Assembly (NCBI GenBank): GCA_035534435.1
Contig: DATLRX010000081.1
Location: 18,940 to 82,939, forward strand
Direction: 5' to 3'
From: Palsa-851 sp035534435
GTDB lineage: Bacteria > Chloroflexota > Dormibacteria > Aeolococcales > Aeolococcaceae
Length of the DNA: 64,000 bases
Below are positions 32,581-40,769 of the stretch, one piece after another. The translations under genes were made by a program, and so were the position numbers. Positions within the stretch are counted from its first letter, which is position 1. The number at the start of each line of letters is the position of its first letter. The notes below the pieces were generated by a model. It was not told where the DNA came from, did not search any database, and was given only the letters and a program-made list of their open reading frames with translations.

Positions 32581-33462
32581 ATGCTGAGTGCGGGTCTCAT
32601 CCTGTTCCTCGCCGCCCTCCAGGGCATCACAGAGCTCTTTCCCGTGTCGTCGCTCGGCCACGCGGTGGTGGTGCCGCCGCTCGTCGGTCTGCACTTTCGC
32701 GAGACCGACCCGGCGTTCGTGCCCGTGCTCACGGTGCTCCACCTCGGCACCGCCGGAGCGCTGCTCTTCCTCTACCGGCGTGATTGGGTGCGGATCATCG
32801 TGGGGTTCTTCCGTGCCGCGGTGCGCGGGCGGATCGACGATCCCGATCAGCGCCTGGCGATCATGCTCGTGGTCGGCACGGTGCCCGCCGGGGTGGTCGG
32901 GCTGCTCCTCCAGGATCCCCTCAAGACGCTCTTCGGCGACCCGCGCCTCGCGTCTGCATTCCTCATCGTCAACGGCGGGATCCTCTTTGCGGCCGAGATG
33001 TTCCGGCGCCGGGACGAGCGCCGGAGATCCGTCTCCGAGCCGGGACACGCCGTCCTGACCCACGAAGACGGTGATCCGCAGTTCGCTCGCATCGAGGGGC
33101 TCAGCCTGCGCACCACGCTGTTCGTCGGCATCTTCCAGGCGGGGGCGCTGTTGCCCGGAATCTCTCGATCCGGCATCACGATGGCAGCGGGGCTCGTCGC
33201 CGGGCTGCGCCACGAGGAAGCCGCCCGATTCTCGTTCCTCCTGGCGACGCCGATCATCCTCGCGGCGGGACTCCTCGAGGTCCCCGCGCTGGGCACCGAC
33301 TCCCCGACCGCGCTCGTCGCCATCGCCGCCGCCATCGTCGCCGGTCTCGTGGCGTACGCCAGCGCCCGTTTCCTGCTCCGCTACCTTCGGTCAGGGCGTC
33401 TCGACCCCTTCGCGTATTACTGTGCGGCTCTCGGGGCAGCGGGCCTCGTCCTCATCCACTGA
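32581..33462 (+). CDS. uppP: Undecaprenyl-diphosphate phosphatase
   Basis: 293 residues, multi-spanning. It has the BacA/UppP motifs QGITELFPVSSLGHAV (usual 'TEFLPISSSGH') and PGISRSGITMAAGL, which hold the catalytic Glu, Ser and Arg. It dephosphorylates undecaprenyl diphosphate, recycling the lipid carrier of peptidoglycan. It has a charged loop with an ERRRSVSEPGH insert in the middle. Two small membrane genes follow. Confidence 0.93.
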   Translation: MLSAGLILFLAALQGITELFPVSSLGHAVVVPPLVGLHFRETDPAFVPVLTVLHLGTAGALLFLYRRDWVRIIVGFFRAAVRGRIDDPDQRLAIMLVVGTVPAGVVGLLLQDPLKTLFGDPRLASAFLIVNGGILFAAEMFRRRDERRRSVSEPGHAVLTHEDGDPQFARIEGLSLRTTLFVGIFQAGALLPGISRSGITMAAGLVAGLRHEEAARFSFLLATPIILAAGLLEVPALGTDSPTALVAIAAAIVAGLVAYASARFLLRYLRSGRLDPFAYYCAALGAAGLVLIH

Positions 33463-33488
33463 AATACCGTGCACATCGGGGGTTCGCC

Positions 33489-33701
33489 GTGAAGGGAAGC
33501 CGTCCACTCGCCCTTGGGCTCGTCCTTCTGGCCGTGATCTTCGCCGTCGCCTCCATCTTCTTTTTCACCGTGAAGACCACATTCCTTGCGGGCGGGGCGC
33601 ATCCGGCGATCCACTCGAAGCACGCGATCGTCTTCGCGGTGCTGGCGGTGCTCTCGCTGATCGCCGCCAACTTCGCGAGGCCGAAAGCAGCAGTTCGGTA
33701 G
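33489..33701 (+). CDS. Small two-TM membrane protein
   Basis: 70 residues, GTG start. Hydrophobic segment LALGLVLLAVIFAVASIFFF and a second AIVFAVLAVLSLIAANF, with short basic ends. No family recognised. It lies 26 nt after uppP and 9 nt before the next membrane gene, so likely the same operon. Confidence 0.6.
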   Translation: MKGSRPLALGLVLLAVIFAVASIFFFTVKTTFLAGGAHPAIHSKHAIVFAVLAVLSLIAANFARPKAAVR

Positions 33702-33710
33702 GACGCGGCG

Positions 33711-34208
33711 GTGCCGGCACCCATCACCCCACGCCAGACGGCCGCCGTGTACCGGCGCGCCTTCCGCGACACCCGGCGTGAGCGGCTGTTTCTGTCGTCC
33801 GTGTCCTTTTTCACGACGTTCGCGGCCACGCGGACGATCACTCACGCGATCCGGGACGGCGTCGGTCCGTTTCGCAATCTCACCGCCGGCGGCAGGCACC
33901 TCCATCACCTCGTGTTCGGGATCGCCGGACTCCTCGGAAGCGGCTATCTCTGGTTGATACACGTGGAGCAGAACCGCACCGGCCAGAGCGATGACGCGCT
34001 CGCGAAGTTCAATGCCGTGCTCTACGGTGGTGCGTCGGCGCTGACGCTCGATGAGTTCGCGCTCTGGCTCGACCTCGCGGACGTCTACTGGACCCGGGAG
34101 GGACGCGCGAGCGTCGACGCCGTGATCCTCTTTGGCGGCGTGCTCTCGATCGGCCTCTGGGGGCAACCGTTCTTCAAGGAGCTCATCAAGGAACTCCGCC
34201 ACATCTGA
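33711..34208 (+). CDS. Integral membrane protein, unknown function
   Basis: 165 residues, GTG start. It has a basic N-terminus, a His-rich hydrophobic turn (GGRHLHHLVFGIAGLLGSGYLW), and further hydrophobic segments (FNAVLYGGASALTLDEFALWL; VDAVILFGGVLSIGLW). It resembles small mycobacterial-type integral membrane proteins but no specific family is recognised. It ends 13 nt before the convergent carboxyltransferase gene. Confidence 0.6.
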   Translation: MPAPITPRQTAAVYRRAFRDTRRERLFLSSVSFFTTFAATRTITHAIRDGVGPFRNLTAGGRHLHHLVFGIAGLLGSGYLWLIHVEQNRTGQSDDALAKFNAVLYGGASALTLDEFALWLDLADVYWTREGRASVDAVILFGGVLSIGLWGQPFFKELIKELRHI

Positions 34209-34221
34209 CGGCGGCGGGCCC

Positions 34222-35805
34222 TCACCACGAGTCCACGTATCGCGGTCGCCGCGCTCCGCGCGACGTCGCACGCCGTTCGCCGTCAGGACGGAGGATCACG
34301 GCTGCAACCAGCGCGCGCGTCGCCGCCGGGTCGATCACGTCATCGATCTCGAAGTAGGCGGCGGTGTTGAGCGCAGCCCCTCTCGCGTACGCGTCCGCGA
34401 CCATGGCGTCGTAGGTTGCCTGTCGCTCGCGCGCGCCGGCGATCGCTTCGAGCTCCCTGCGGTAGGCGAGCTTCACTGCTCCTTCGAGGCCCATGCCGCC
34501 GAATTCGCCGGTCGGCCATGCGACCGTCATCAGCGGTGCGCGAAAGCTCCCGCCCGCCATCGCCTGCGCGCCAAGTCCGTATCCCTTGCGAAGCACGACG
34601 GTCATGAACGGCACGGTGAGCGCCGCACCGGAGAGGAACAGCCTGCCGGCGTGACGGACGAGCGCCGTGCGTTCCGCGTCGGGGCCGACCATGATGCCGG
34701 GCGTGTCGCAGAGGAAGAGGACGGGCAGCGAGAACGCCTCGCAGAGCTGGAGGAAGCGTGCCGCCTTGTCGGCGCAGTCGCTCGTGATCGCGCCGGCCAG
34801 GTGCATCGGATTGTTGGCGACGATCCCCACCGCACGGCCCTCGATGCGCCCGAGCGCGGTCACCATCCCACGAGCGAAGCCGGCGCGCAGCTCGAGCACC
34901 GAGCCGGTGTCCGCGAGCACATCGATCGCGTGATGGACGTCATACGCGCGCCGCCGGTTCTCAGGGACGGTGTCGCGCAACGGCAGCTGGTCCGGCGCCT
35001 CCCACGTGGCAATCGGCCCCTGAAAGAACGCAACTGCTTGACGCGCGAGCCGGACCGCGTCCGCCTCATCGGTCGCGGCGACATCGACGACCCCGTTGCG
35101 CACCTGCATGTCGAACGGCCCGACCTCATCTGCGTCCACCACGCCGAGGCCGCCGCCCTCGATCATTGCGGGACCACCCATCCCGATGCTTGCGCCGGCT
35201 GTCGCGATGATGAGGTCGCAGCAACCGAGCAGCAGCGCGTTGCCCGCGAAGCACCGCCCGGACGCGACACCGATCCGCGGGACGACACCGGAGAGGCGCG
35301 CCCAGAGCGCGAATGCCATGACGTCGAGGCCGGCGACCATCGCGTGATCGGTGTCTCCGGGCCGGCCACCACCGCCCTCCGCGAACAGGACGACCGGCAA
35401 CCGCCTGCGCTCGATGACGTCGAACAACCGGTCCTTCTTGCGGTGGCCCATGACGCCCTGAGTCCCCGCGAGGACCGTGTAGTCGTATGACAGCACCGCG
35501 CAGTCCGCACGATCGGCACCGACGAGCGCGCCGTTGACACGCGCGGTCCCGCCGATGAGCCCGTCGGCCGGCGTGCGCCGTGTCAGGTCGTCGACGCTTC
35601 GCCGTGCCCGCTGCGCAGCGATTGCCAATGCGCCGTACTCGACGAACGTCCCGTCGTCGCAGAGATCCGCGACGTTCTCTCTCGCGGTTCGCCGGCCGGC
35701 GGCATGACGCGACGCGACCACATCCGGACGGTTCGCGTCGCCGGTCATCCGCCGGCGGCGCATGGTCTCGGCGAGGTCGGGTCTCGTCGTCTCCGAATCG
35801 GGCAT
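34222..35805 (-). CDS. Acyl-CoA carboxylase carboxyltransferase subunit
   Basis: 527 residues, normal for PccB/AccD-type carboxyltransferases. It has the CoA/biotin crotonase-like halves with GGGGRPGD, GGPAMIEGGGLGVV, a 'LCDTPGIMVGPDAE' motif, and 'MTVVLRKGYGLGAQAMAGGSF' near the C-terminal half. It transfers CO2 from carboxybiotin to an acyl-CoA (acetyl-, propionyl- or methylcrotonyl-CoA). No biotin carboxylase or BCCP is adjacent. TAAGCT lies 8 nt before the start. Confidence 0.9.
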   Translation of the reverse strand: MPDSETTRPDLAETMRRRRMTGDANRPDVVASRHAAGRRTARENVADLCDDGTFVEYGALAIAAQRARRSVDDLTRRTPADGLIGGTARVNGALVGADRADCAVLSYDYTVLAGTQGVMGHRKKDRLFDVIERRRLPVVLFAEGGGGRPGDTDHAMVAGLDVMAFALWARLSGVVPRIGVASGRCFAGNALLLGCCDLIIATAGASIGMGGPAMIEGGGLGVVDADEVGPFDMQVRNGVVDVAATDEADAVRLARQAVAFFQGPIATWEAPDQLPLRDTVPENRRRAYDVHHAIDVLADTGSVLELRAGFARGMVTALGRIEGRAVGIVANNPMHLAGAITSDCADKAARFLQLCEAFSLPVLFLCDTPGIMVGPDAERTALVRHAGRLFLSGAALTVPFMTVVLRKGYGLGAQAMAGGSFRAPLMTVAWPTGEFGGMGLEGAVKLAYRRELEAIAGARERQATYDAMVADAYARGAALNTAAYFEIDDVIDPAATRALVAAVILRPDGERRATSRGARRPRYVDSW

Positions 35806-35813
35806 GCGAAGCG

Positions 35814-35819
35814 AGCTTA
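35814..35819 (-). promoter_or_regulatory. -10 TAAGCT, leaderless promoter
   Basis: TAAGCT on the minus strand, 8 nt before the ATG at 35805. Confidence 0.4.
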
Positions 35820-36017
35820 AGCCAGGCGCCCACGTGGCAGCACCCGCAGGAGGTCGCCAGCGATTTCGACAGTGACCCGCCGACGATCACCATGGCGGCA
35901 GGCGGTCCCAACCGCGAAAGTGCCGCGGAGCTGCTCGCAACCGGAACCCTGGCGGGCGCAGTGATCATCGCGAGTCAGCCGCTCGGGATGCGCAGTCCGG
36001 CGACGAGCTGAGACTCC

Positions 36018-36677
36018 TCAGCGCACGCCTGATCGGCGCGACGGGCGTTGCTCGGATGGTAGGAACGTGAAGAGACGCACGTCCGGTTCGAACGCGCGCG
36101 GCGTTGCGACGAGGCGCGCGGCGCCGACGCGAGAAGTGGTGTCGGGGATTGCGACGAACGCGAGCTCCGCAAAGCCACTCGCCTCGAACCACGCGCGGAT
36201 CGTCGGAGTCAGATCGGGCTCGAACGCTCCGCGCGTCCAGATGACGGTTGCGGCGGGAGCGCACAGCGCGGGCAGGTGATCCACCGTGCGCTCGATGTCC
36301 GCGTCGGTGACATTGCCGAACACGCCGCACACCAGCACGATGTCTGCGGGCACCGCGTTTGCATACGCGTTCGTGATCGACGCGTCGGCGTTGACGACCT
36401 CCAGAGACGGTGAGATGCCTGCCGCACGCTCGCGCCCACGTGCAGCGAGCTCCGGGTCGAGCTCCACAAGACGCGCCCGCACGTCATCGCGGCGCGGATG
36501 TTCTTCGAGCACGCCGAGCAGGTCGCGTCCGTCTCCGGCGCACATGCTGATGACGCGGATCGGACCCGGTGCGCAGCGGTCCAGCGCGCCGCGGATCAGG
36601 TCCTGCACGACGCGCAGCCGCTGCGCCAGCGGAGATCCCGGCCGGTACCCCTCGTGCCACTCGACCCACTCGCTCAC
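36018..36677 (-). CDS. Class I SAM-dependent methyltransferase
   Basis: 219 residues, GTG start. Motif I is ISMCAGDGRDLLGVL, motif II LVELDPELA, then VNADAS and DIVLVCGVFGNV. It is a small single-domain methyltransferase fold; substrate unknown. It has TAGGCT 6 nt upstream (36684-36689), a leaderless arrangement. Confidence 0.75.
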   Translation of the reverse strand: MSEWVEWHEGYRPGSPLAQRLRVVQDLIRGALDRCAPGPIRVISMCAGDGRDLLGVLEEHPRRDDVRARLVELDPELAARGRERAAGISPSLEVVNADASITNAYANAVPADIVLVCGVFGNVTDADIERTVDHLPALCAPAATVIWTRGAFEPDLTPTIRAWFEASGFAELAFVAIPDTTSRVGAARLVATPRAFEPDVRLFTFLPSEQRPSRRSGVR

Positions 36678-36683
36678 CGCACG

Positions 36684-36689
36684 AGCCTA
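36684..36689 (-). promoter_or_regulatory. -10 TAGGCT, leaderless promoter
   Basis: TAGGCT on the minus strand, 6 nt before the GTG at 36677. Confidence 0.45.
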
Positions 36690-36784
36690 CAAAAAGGGTA
36701 CGGCCTGGGACACCTCAACCGATGGTGCGAGTCACGTCAGCTGAACCCTTTCAGGGACGCATCACGCGCATTGACACAAGAAAG

Positions 36785-36860
36785 TGGTGCCCGCTCAGGG
36801 ACTCGAACCCTGGACCAAGGGATTAAGAGTCCCCTGCTCTACCAACTGAGCTAAACGGGC
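36785..36860 (-). tRNA. tRNA-Lys(CUU)
   Basis: On the minus strand the acceptor GCCCGTT pairs with AGCGGGC, the D-arm reads TAGCTCAGTTGGTAGAGC, the anticodon loop is CTCTTAA (anticodon CUU) and the T-arm is AGGGTTCGAGTCCCT. CCA is encoded. A -10 TAGAAT lies 8 nt upstream of the 5' end. Confidence 0.97.
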
Positions 36861-36868
36861 GTGGCCCG

Positions 36869-36874
36869 ATTCTA
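36869..36874 (-). promoter_or_regulatory. -10 TAGAAT of tRNA-Lys
   Basis: TAGAAT on the minus strand 8 nt upstream of the mature tRNA 5' end. Confidence 0.5.
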
Positions 36875-37660
36875 CCCGCGGGTCGGACCGGCCCCGGAGC
36901 CGACCCTCCCGGCGCGCCGCTCGCCCCCGAGCCAGATCATGGACCGGTACTGCTGCGCGAGTCGCATCCGCAGCGGCGGGCCGGTCGGGGAGAACGACCC
37001 GGAGCGGGGCGACGTGGTCCGCCGCTGTATGGCGCGGCGGAGATCCGCGGCGGTCCTCCCGGGGAAGACGGTCAGCACCCGTCCGAGGTCGTGCTCGCCG
37101 AAGTGGCTGTCCCCGGCGCCGAGCGCCGCGCCGAGCTCCTCGCGGTGGCCCGCGTAGAAGCCGTCGAGCTGCTTCCACGTGCCTGGCAGCACCGGAGCGG
37201 TGTGACGCAGCTCGATGCCGTCGACGCGGTGCGACTCCAGCAGCTGGCGCGCCCTCCCGGGAGTCATCGACGCGAACCACGTCGGCATGAACGGGTGCGC
37301 GATGACCGCCAGGCCGCCCGCATCGTGGATCGCGTCGACCGTGTCCTCGACGGACATGTGCATCCGCACCTGGCGCTCGAGGAAGAGCCCGACGATGTGG
37401 ATCCCGGGGGGAAACGAGGCCGTGACCTCCTCACCACGCACGACGTCGACACCGAGCGATGCTCCGAGCTCGATCGCGTGCCCGATATCGGGCATCGTGT
37501 CGTGATCGGTGATGCAGAGAACGTTGAGCCCGATCGCGGCAGCCGCGCGCACCAGGGCCTCCGGGCTCACCATGCCATCGCTCGCGAGCGTGTGCGCATG
37601 GACCTCCGCGAGCCCGAGAGCGTCGCCGGCGCGCGTGCGTGCACCCGTGGTCTGCCTCAT
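36872..37660 (-). CDS. PHP-domain phosphoesterase (histidinol phosphatase-like)
   Basis: 262 residues. PHP metal motifs EVHAHTLASDG (H21, H23), ITDHDTM and the later IAHPFMP and GAGDSHFGEHDL. The fold is a metal-dependent phosphoesterase; substrates in this branch range from histidinol phosphate to small nucleotides. TACACT lies 6 nt before the ATG, and the gene ends just before the tRNA. Confidence 0.85.
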   Translation of the reverse strand: MRQTTGARTRAGDALGLAEVHAHTLASDGMVSPEALVRAAAAIGLNVLCITDHDTMPDIGHAIELGASLGVDVVRGEEVTASFPPGIHIVGLFLERQVRMHMSVEDTVDAIHDAGGLAVIAHPFMPTWFASMTPGRARQLLESHRVDGIELRHTAPVLPGTWKQLDGFYAGHREELGAALGAGDSHFGEHDLGRVLTVFPGRTAADLRRAIQRRTTSPRSGSFSPTGPPLRMRLAQQYRSMIWLGGERRAGRVGSGAGPTRG

Positions 37661-37666
37661 CGACCC

Positions 37667-37672
37667 AGTGTA
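37667..37672 (-). promoter_or_regulatory. -10 TACACT, leaderless promoter
   Basis: TACACT on the minus strand, 6 nt before the ATG at 37660. Confidence 0.5.
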
Positions 37673-37746
37673 GTCCGCCGCTGAGAGTGTGCTGAGAAGC
37701 GTTCAACGAGATCGTATCGGGGCCGGAATCGCAGCCAGGTCAACCA

Positions 37747-37752
37747 TATACT
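37747..37752 (+). promoter_or_regulatory. -10 TATACT, leaderless promoter
   Basis: TATACT 7 nt before the ATG at 37760, start of the two-component operon. Confidence 0.5.
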
Positions 37753-37759
37753 CGAGGCG

Positions 37760-38464
37760 ATGGTTGACTCGACCCGCATCCTCGTCGTCGACGACGAGCA
37801 GAGCATCACCGACTTCATCGCGCTCGGTTTGCGGCATGAGGGCTTCGATGTGCGCACCGCGCCCGACGGGCACGTCGCGCTCCGGGTGGTCGACGAGTTC
37901 AAGCCGCACCTGGTCGTGCTCGACCTGATGATGCCGCGTGTCAACGGGTGGGACCTATGCCGCGCGCTGTCGGGCGACCGATCCCGCGGGATCATCATCC
38001 TCAGCGCTCGCGATGAGACCAGCGCTCGCGTCCAGGGACTCGAGCTCGGCGCGGACGACTACCTCGTCAAGCCCTTCGATTTCTCGGAGTTGCTCGCGCG
38101 CATCCGCGCAGTGCTGCGACGGCGTAACCCGGATCTCACCCGCGTCGTGCGCGCCGGCGACCTCAGCATCGACACCGCGACGCGTGAGGTTCGCGCCGGC
38201 GATCGCGTCGTCGAGCTCTCGGTCCGCGAGTACGACCTGCTGCTCTACCTCGCGAGTCATGCGGATCAGGTGCTGCCGCGTCAGCGCATCCTCGACGAGG
38301 TGTGGGGCTACAACTTCTTCGGGGACGAGAACAACATCGAGGTCTACGTCCGCTACCTGCGCCAGAAGCTCGGCGACACCGCGCATGAGCGCATTCAGAC
38401 AGTGCGCGGTGTCGGCTACCGGTTGCGCACCGCGGGCGACGGAAGCAGCGCCGCGGCGCGCTAG
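37760..38464 (+). CDS. OmpR/PhoB-family response regulator
   Basis: 234 residues. Receiver with D11, D12 and phospho-acceptor D55 (VVLDLMMP), Ser in ILSARDE and Lys in LVKPFDF; C-terminal winged helix ending IQTVRGVGYRLRT. Its gene is 3 nt before a histidine kinase, forming a full two-component pair. Target genes unknown. Confidence 0.94.
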   Translation: MVDSTRILVVDDEQSITDFIALGLRHEGFDVRTAPDGHVALRVVDEFKPHLVVLDLMMPRVNGWDLCRALSGDRSRGIIILSARDETSARVQGLELGADDYLVKPFDFSELLARIRAVLRRRNPDLTRVVRAGDLSIDTATREVRAGDRVVELSVREYDLLLYLASHADQVLPRQRILDEVWGYNFFGDENNIEVYVRYLRQKLGDTAHERIQTVRGVGYRLRTAGDGSSAAAR

Positions 38465-38467
38465 CAC

Positions 38468-40006
38468 GTGAGCCGCGTCACCCGTGCGCTGGCATCGCTG
38501 CGCTGGCGCCTTACGCTCACCTTCGTCGGGCTGCTCGCGCTGCTGCTCGTCCTGCTCGCGGGCTACCAGTGGCTCACGCTGCGCGGGAGCCTGGTCTCCA
38601 ACAAGGTCGCGGAGATGCAGGCGGACTACAACTCCGCGAAGCGCCTCATCGTGTCGAGGGAGAAGGCGCTTGGCGCACCCACCACGGCGACGCGACGCCT
38701 CTGCATGACGCATCCGCAGCTGGTGGGTGCCGCGGTCGCGAGCGCGGTCTCGACGGTCACGGGGCAGACGGTGCAGGTCATCGTCTACGACAGCAGTCTC
38801 ACGCAGCAGGCGGTCGCGCCCGCAGGCGCAAGCCCCCCGCAGCTCTCGACGAGAGCGCTGCAGGGTGTCGTTGCCAAGGGCACGCGATCATCCGCGGAGG
38901 AGATCACCACGTCGAGCGGCAGCCAGCTCGTCGTCGGGTTCCCCGTGGTGGCGGGCACGGGAGTCTGCGGCGTCGCGCAACTCTCGGTTGGGATGACGCC
39001 GATCACCAGCGTCCTGCACGACGAGCTCTTCCTCATCACAACCGGTGGTGTGGTGGTGCTGCTGCTCGCGCTCATCATCGGCGTGCTGCTGACCGGCAGA
39101 ACGCTGCGACCGATGCGCCGTCTCACCGCGACCGCCGAGCAGCTCGCCGCCGGCGATCTGACAGCGCGAAGCCGCCTGTCGCCGAGCTCCGACGAGGTGG
39201 GGCAGCTCGCCAGCAGCTTCGACCACATGGCGGATCGCATCCAGGAAGCCTTTGCGGCGCAACAGGAATCCGAGGCTCAGGTGCGCCGCTTCATCGACGA
39301 CGCATCGCACGAGCTGCGCACACCTGTGACTGCGCTCAAGGGCTACATCGATGTGCTGCGCAGGGGTGCGGGACGTGAGCCGGCCGCGCTCGACGCGGCG
39401 CTCGAGGCCATGAGCAACGAATCAGAACGCATGCGTATCCTCGTCCTCGACCTGCTGACACTCGCGCGTCTCGACGCGCGCCGCGAGTCACATCCAGAGG
39501 ACTTCGACCTCAACAGCGCGGTGGACGCGCTGCTCACCGAAGGCGTTTCCGGGATGCCCGAGACCGTGCAGCGCGCATACGGCGTATCGCCCTTGCTCGT
39601 GCACGCCGATCGCGGCGCGGTGAACACGATCATGCGCAACCTGCTGGTCAACGCGTGCAAGTACGCGCACGGTGCTGCACAGCGATGGACCACCGGGATC
39701 GAGGGTGCATGGGGGCGACTCGACGTGCACGACGACGGACCGGGCGTCCCCGCAAGCGACCTCGCCCACGTGTTCGAGCGCTTCTACCGTGGCGAGAAGA
39801 CGAGGGCGCGCGAGGAGGGCGGCAGCGGTCTCGGTCTCAGCATCGTGCAGGCGCTCGCGCGTGCGCAGGGAGGCGACGTCGGCATCCGGAGTGCCGAGGG
39901 CGCGGGGACCACCGTGACCGTGTGGCTGCCGCTGGCGGCGGGGCCGCCACCGCCTCCTCCGGAGCCGCTGGTGCCGCCGCCTGCTCCGGCATTCCCTACA
40001 AGTTGA
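38468..40006 (+). CDS. Membrane sensor histidine kinase (HAMP, HisKA)
   Basis: 512 residues. N-terminal TM (about 15-35), an extracytosolic region to about 188 and a second TM (about 190-210), HAMP (RTLRPMRRLTATAEQLAAGDL), then HisKA with H281 (SHELRTPVTALKGY) and an ATPase part with NLLVNACKYA, DDGPGVP and GGSGLGLSIV. A Pro-rich tail (PPPPPPEPLVPPPAP) follows the kinase. GTG start. The stop overlaps the convergent ccdA gene by 11 nt. Confidence 0.93.
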   Translation: MSRVTRALASLRWRLTLTFVGLLALLLVLLAGYQWLTLRGSLVSNKVAEMQADYNSAKRLIVSREKALGAPTTATRRLCMTHPQLVGAAVASAVSTVTGQTVQVIVYDSSLTQQAVAPAGASPPQLSTRALQGVVAKGTRSSAEEITTSSGSQLVVGFPVVAGTGVCGVAQLSVGMTPITSVLHDELFLITTGGVVVLLLALIIGVLLTGRTLRPMRRLTATAEQLAAGDLTARSRLSPSSDEVGQLASSFDHMADRIQEAFAAQQESEAQVRRFIDDASHELRTPVTALKGYIDVLRRGAGREPAALDAALEAMSNESERMRILVLDLLTLARLDARRESHPEDFDLNSAVDALLTEGVSGMPETVQRAYGVSPLLVHADRGAVNTIMRNLLVNACKYAHGAAQRWTTGIEGAWGRLDVHDDGPGVPASDLAHVFERFYRGEKTRAREEGGSGLGLSIVQALARAQGGDVGIRSAEGAGTTVTVWLPLAAGPPPPPPEPLVPPPAPAFPTS

Positions 40007-40745
40007 ACGGGGACTGGAACGAGAGCGAGCTGAGGACGGTGAGCTGACCCGTCGCCATGAGGAGCCCGAACCCGAAGAGGATCGCCCCGGCGACGATGCT
40101 GATGATGCGGAGGTGCCGGTTCACGCTCCGGAGGACACCCTGCAGCCGGTCGGCGAGGACCGCCACGAGCAGGAACGGGACGGCCAGGCCGAGGCAGTAC
40201 AGGACCATGAACGGCAGGCCACCGAACTCACGGTTCTGCGCGATGGTGAGGATCGCGCCGAGCTGCGGCCCGAGACAGGGAAGCCAGCCGGCCGCGAACG
40301 TGAGCCCCAGCAGCAGGCCGCCCGTGGCGCCGCTCGACACTGGAAGGTGAAAACGGCGCTCGCGGGCGAGCCAGCCGAACCGCAGCACCCCCATGGTCTG
40401 CAGTGCCAGGACCATGATGATCGCGCCTGCGACGCGGTTGACCAGGTCGAGGTTGCGCTGGAACACGGTGATCGAGAGCACGCCCTCGAGGAGGTAGTAC
40501 TCCGCGATGAAGATCACGCTGAACCCCAGAATGAACGCGAATCCCGTGCTCATCACGGACCCGCGGCGCGTCTCGGTCACCACTGTTCCGCCCGCTCCGG
40601 CGGCCGCCAGCGCCGGCTGACCGGCCCGCCCGCCCAGGTACGCGGCGTACGCGGGCATCAGCGGAAAGACGCAGGGCGAGAGGAACGAGACGAGGCCGGC
40701 GAGGAACGCCAGCGGGATCGAGGGACCGGGAGCCGACAGGATCAC
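39996..40745 (-). CDS. ccdA: Cytochrome c biogenesis CcdA family thiol-disulfide transporter
   Basis: 249 residues, six hydrophobic helices. The two conserved Cys lie in SPCVFPLMP (residue 25) and AGWLPCLGPQ (about 155), the pair that relays reducing equivalents across the membrane. It delivers electrons to periplasmic or extracytosolic thioredoxin-like proteins. GTG start, TACCCT 6 nt upstream. The partner thioredoxin is not adjacent. Confidence 0.92.
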   Translation of the reverse strand: MILSAPGPSIPLAFLAGLVSFLSPCVFPLMPAYAAYLGGRAGQPALAAAGAGGTVVTETRRGSVMSTGFAFILGFSVIFIAEYYLLEGVLSITVFQRNLDLVNRVAGAIIMVLALQTMGVLRFGWLARERRFHLPVSSGATGGLLLGLTFAAGWLPCLGPQLGAILTIAQNREFGGLPFMVLYCLGLAVPFLLVAVLADRLQGVLRSVNRHLRIISIVAGAILFGFGLLMATGQLTVLSSLSFQSPFNL

Positions 40746-40751
40746 GTCGCA

Positions 40752-40757
40752 AGGGTA
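40752..40757 (-). promoter_or_regulatory. -10 TACCCT, leaderless promoter
   Basis: TACCCT on the minus strand, 6 nt before the GTG at 40745. Confidence 0.4.
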
Positions 40758-40769
40758 GGGCGGCGGGTG

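Noticed and set aside
35893..36011. Short plus-strand open frame of 39 codons between the carboxyltransferase and a methyltransferase
   Set aside because: It reads plausibly (ATG, MAAGGPNRESAAELL) but lacks a Shine-Dalgarno at usable distance and a -10; the 212-nt gap is left as intergenic with a promoter for the carboxyltransferase.
36785..36860. tRNA-Lys as an attachment site for an integrated element
   Set aside because: No integrase and no repeated tRNA 3' end were seen nearby.
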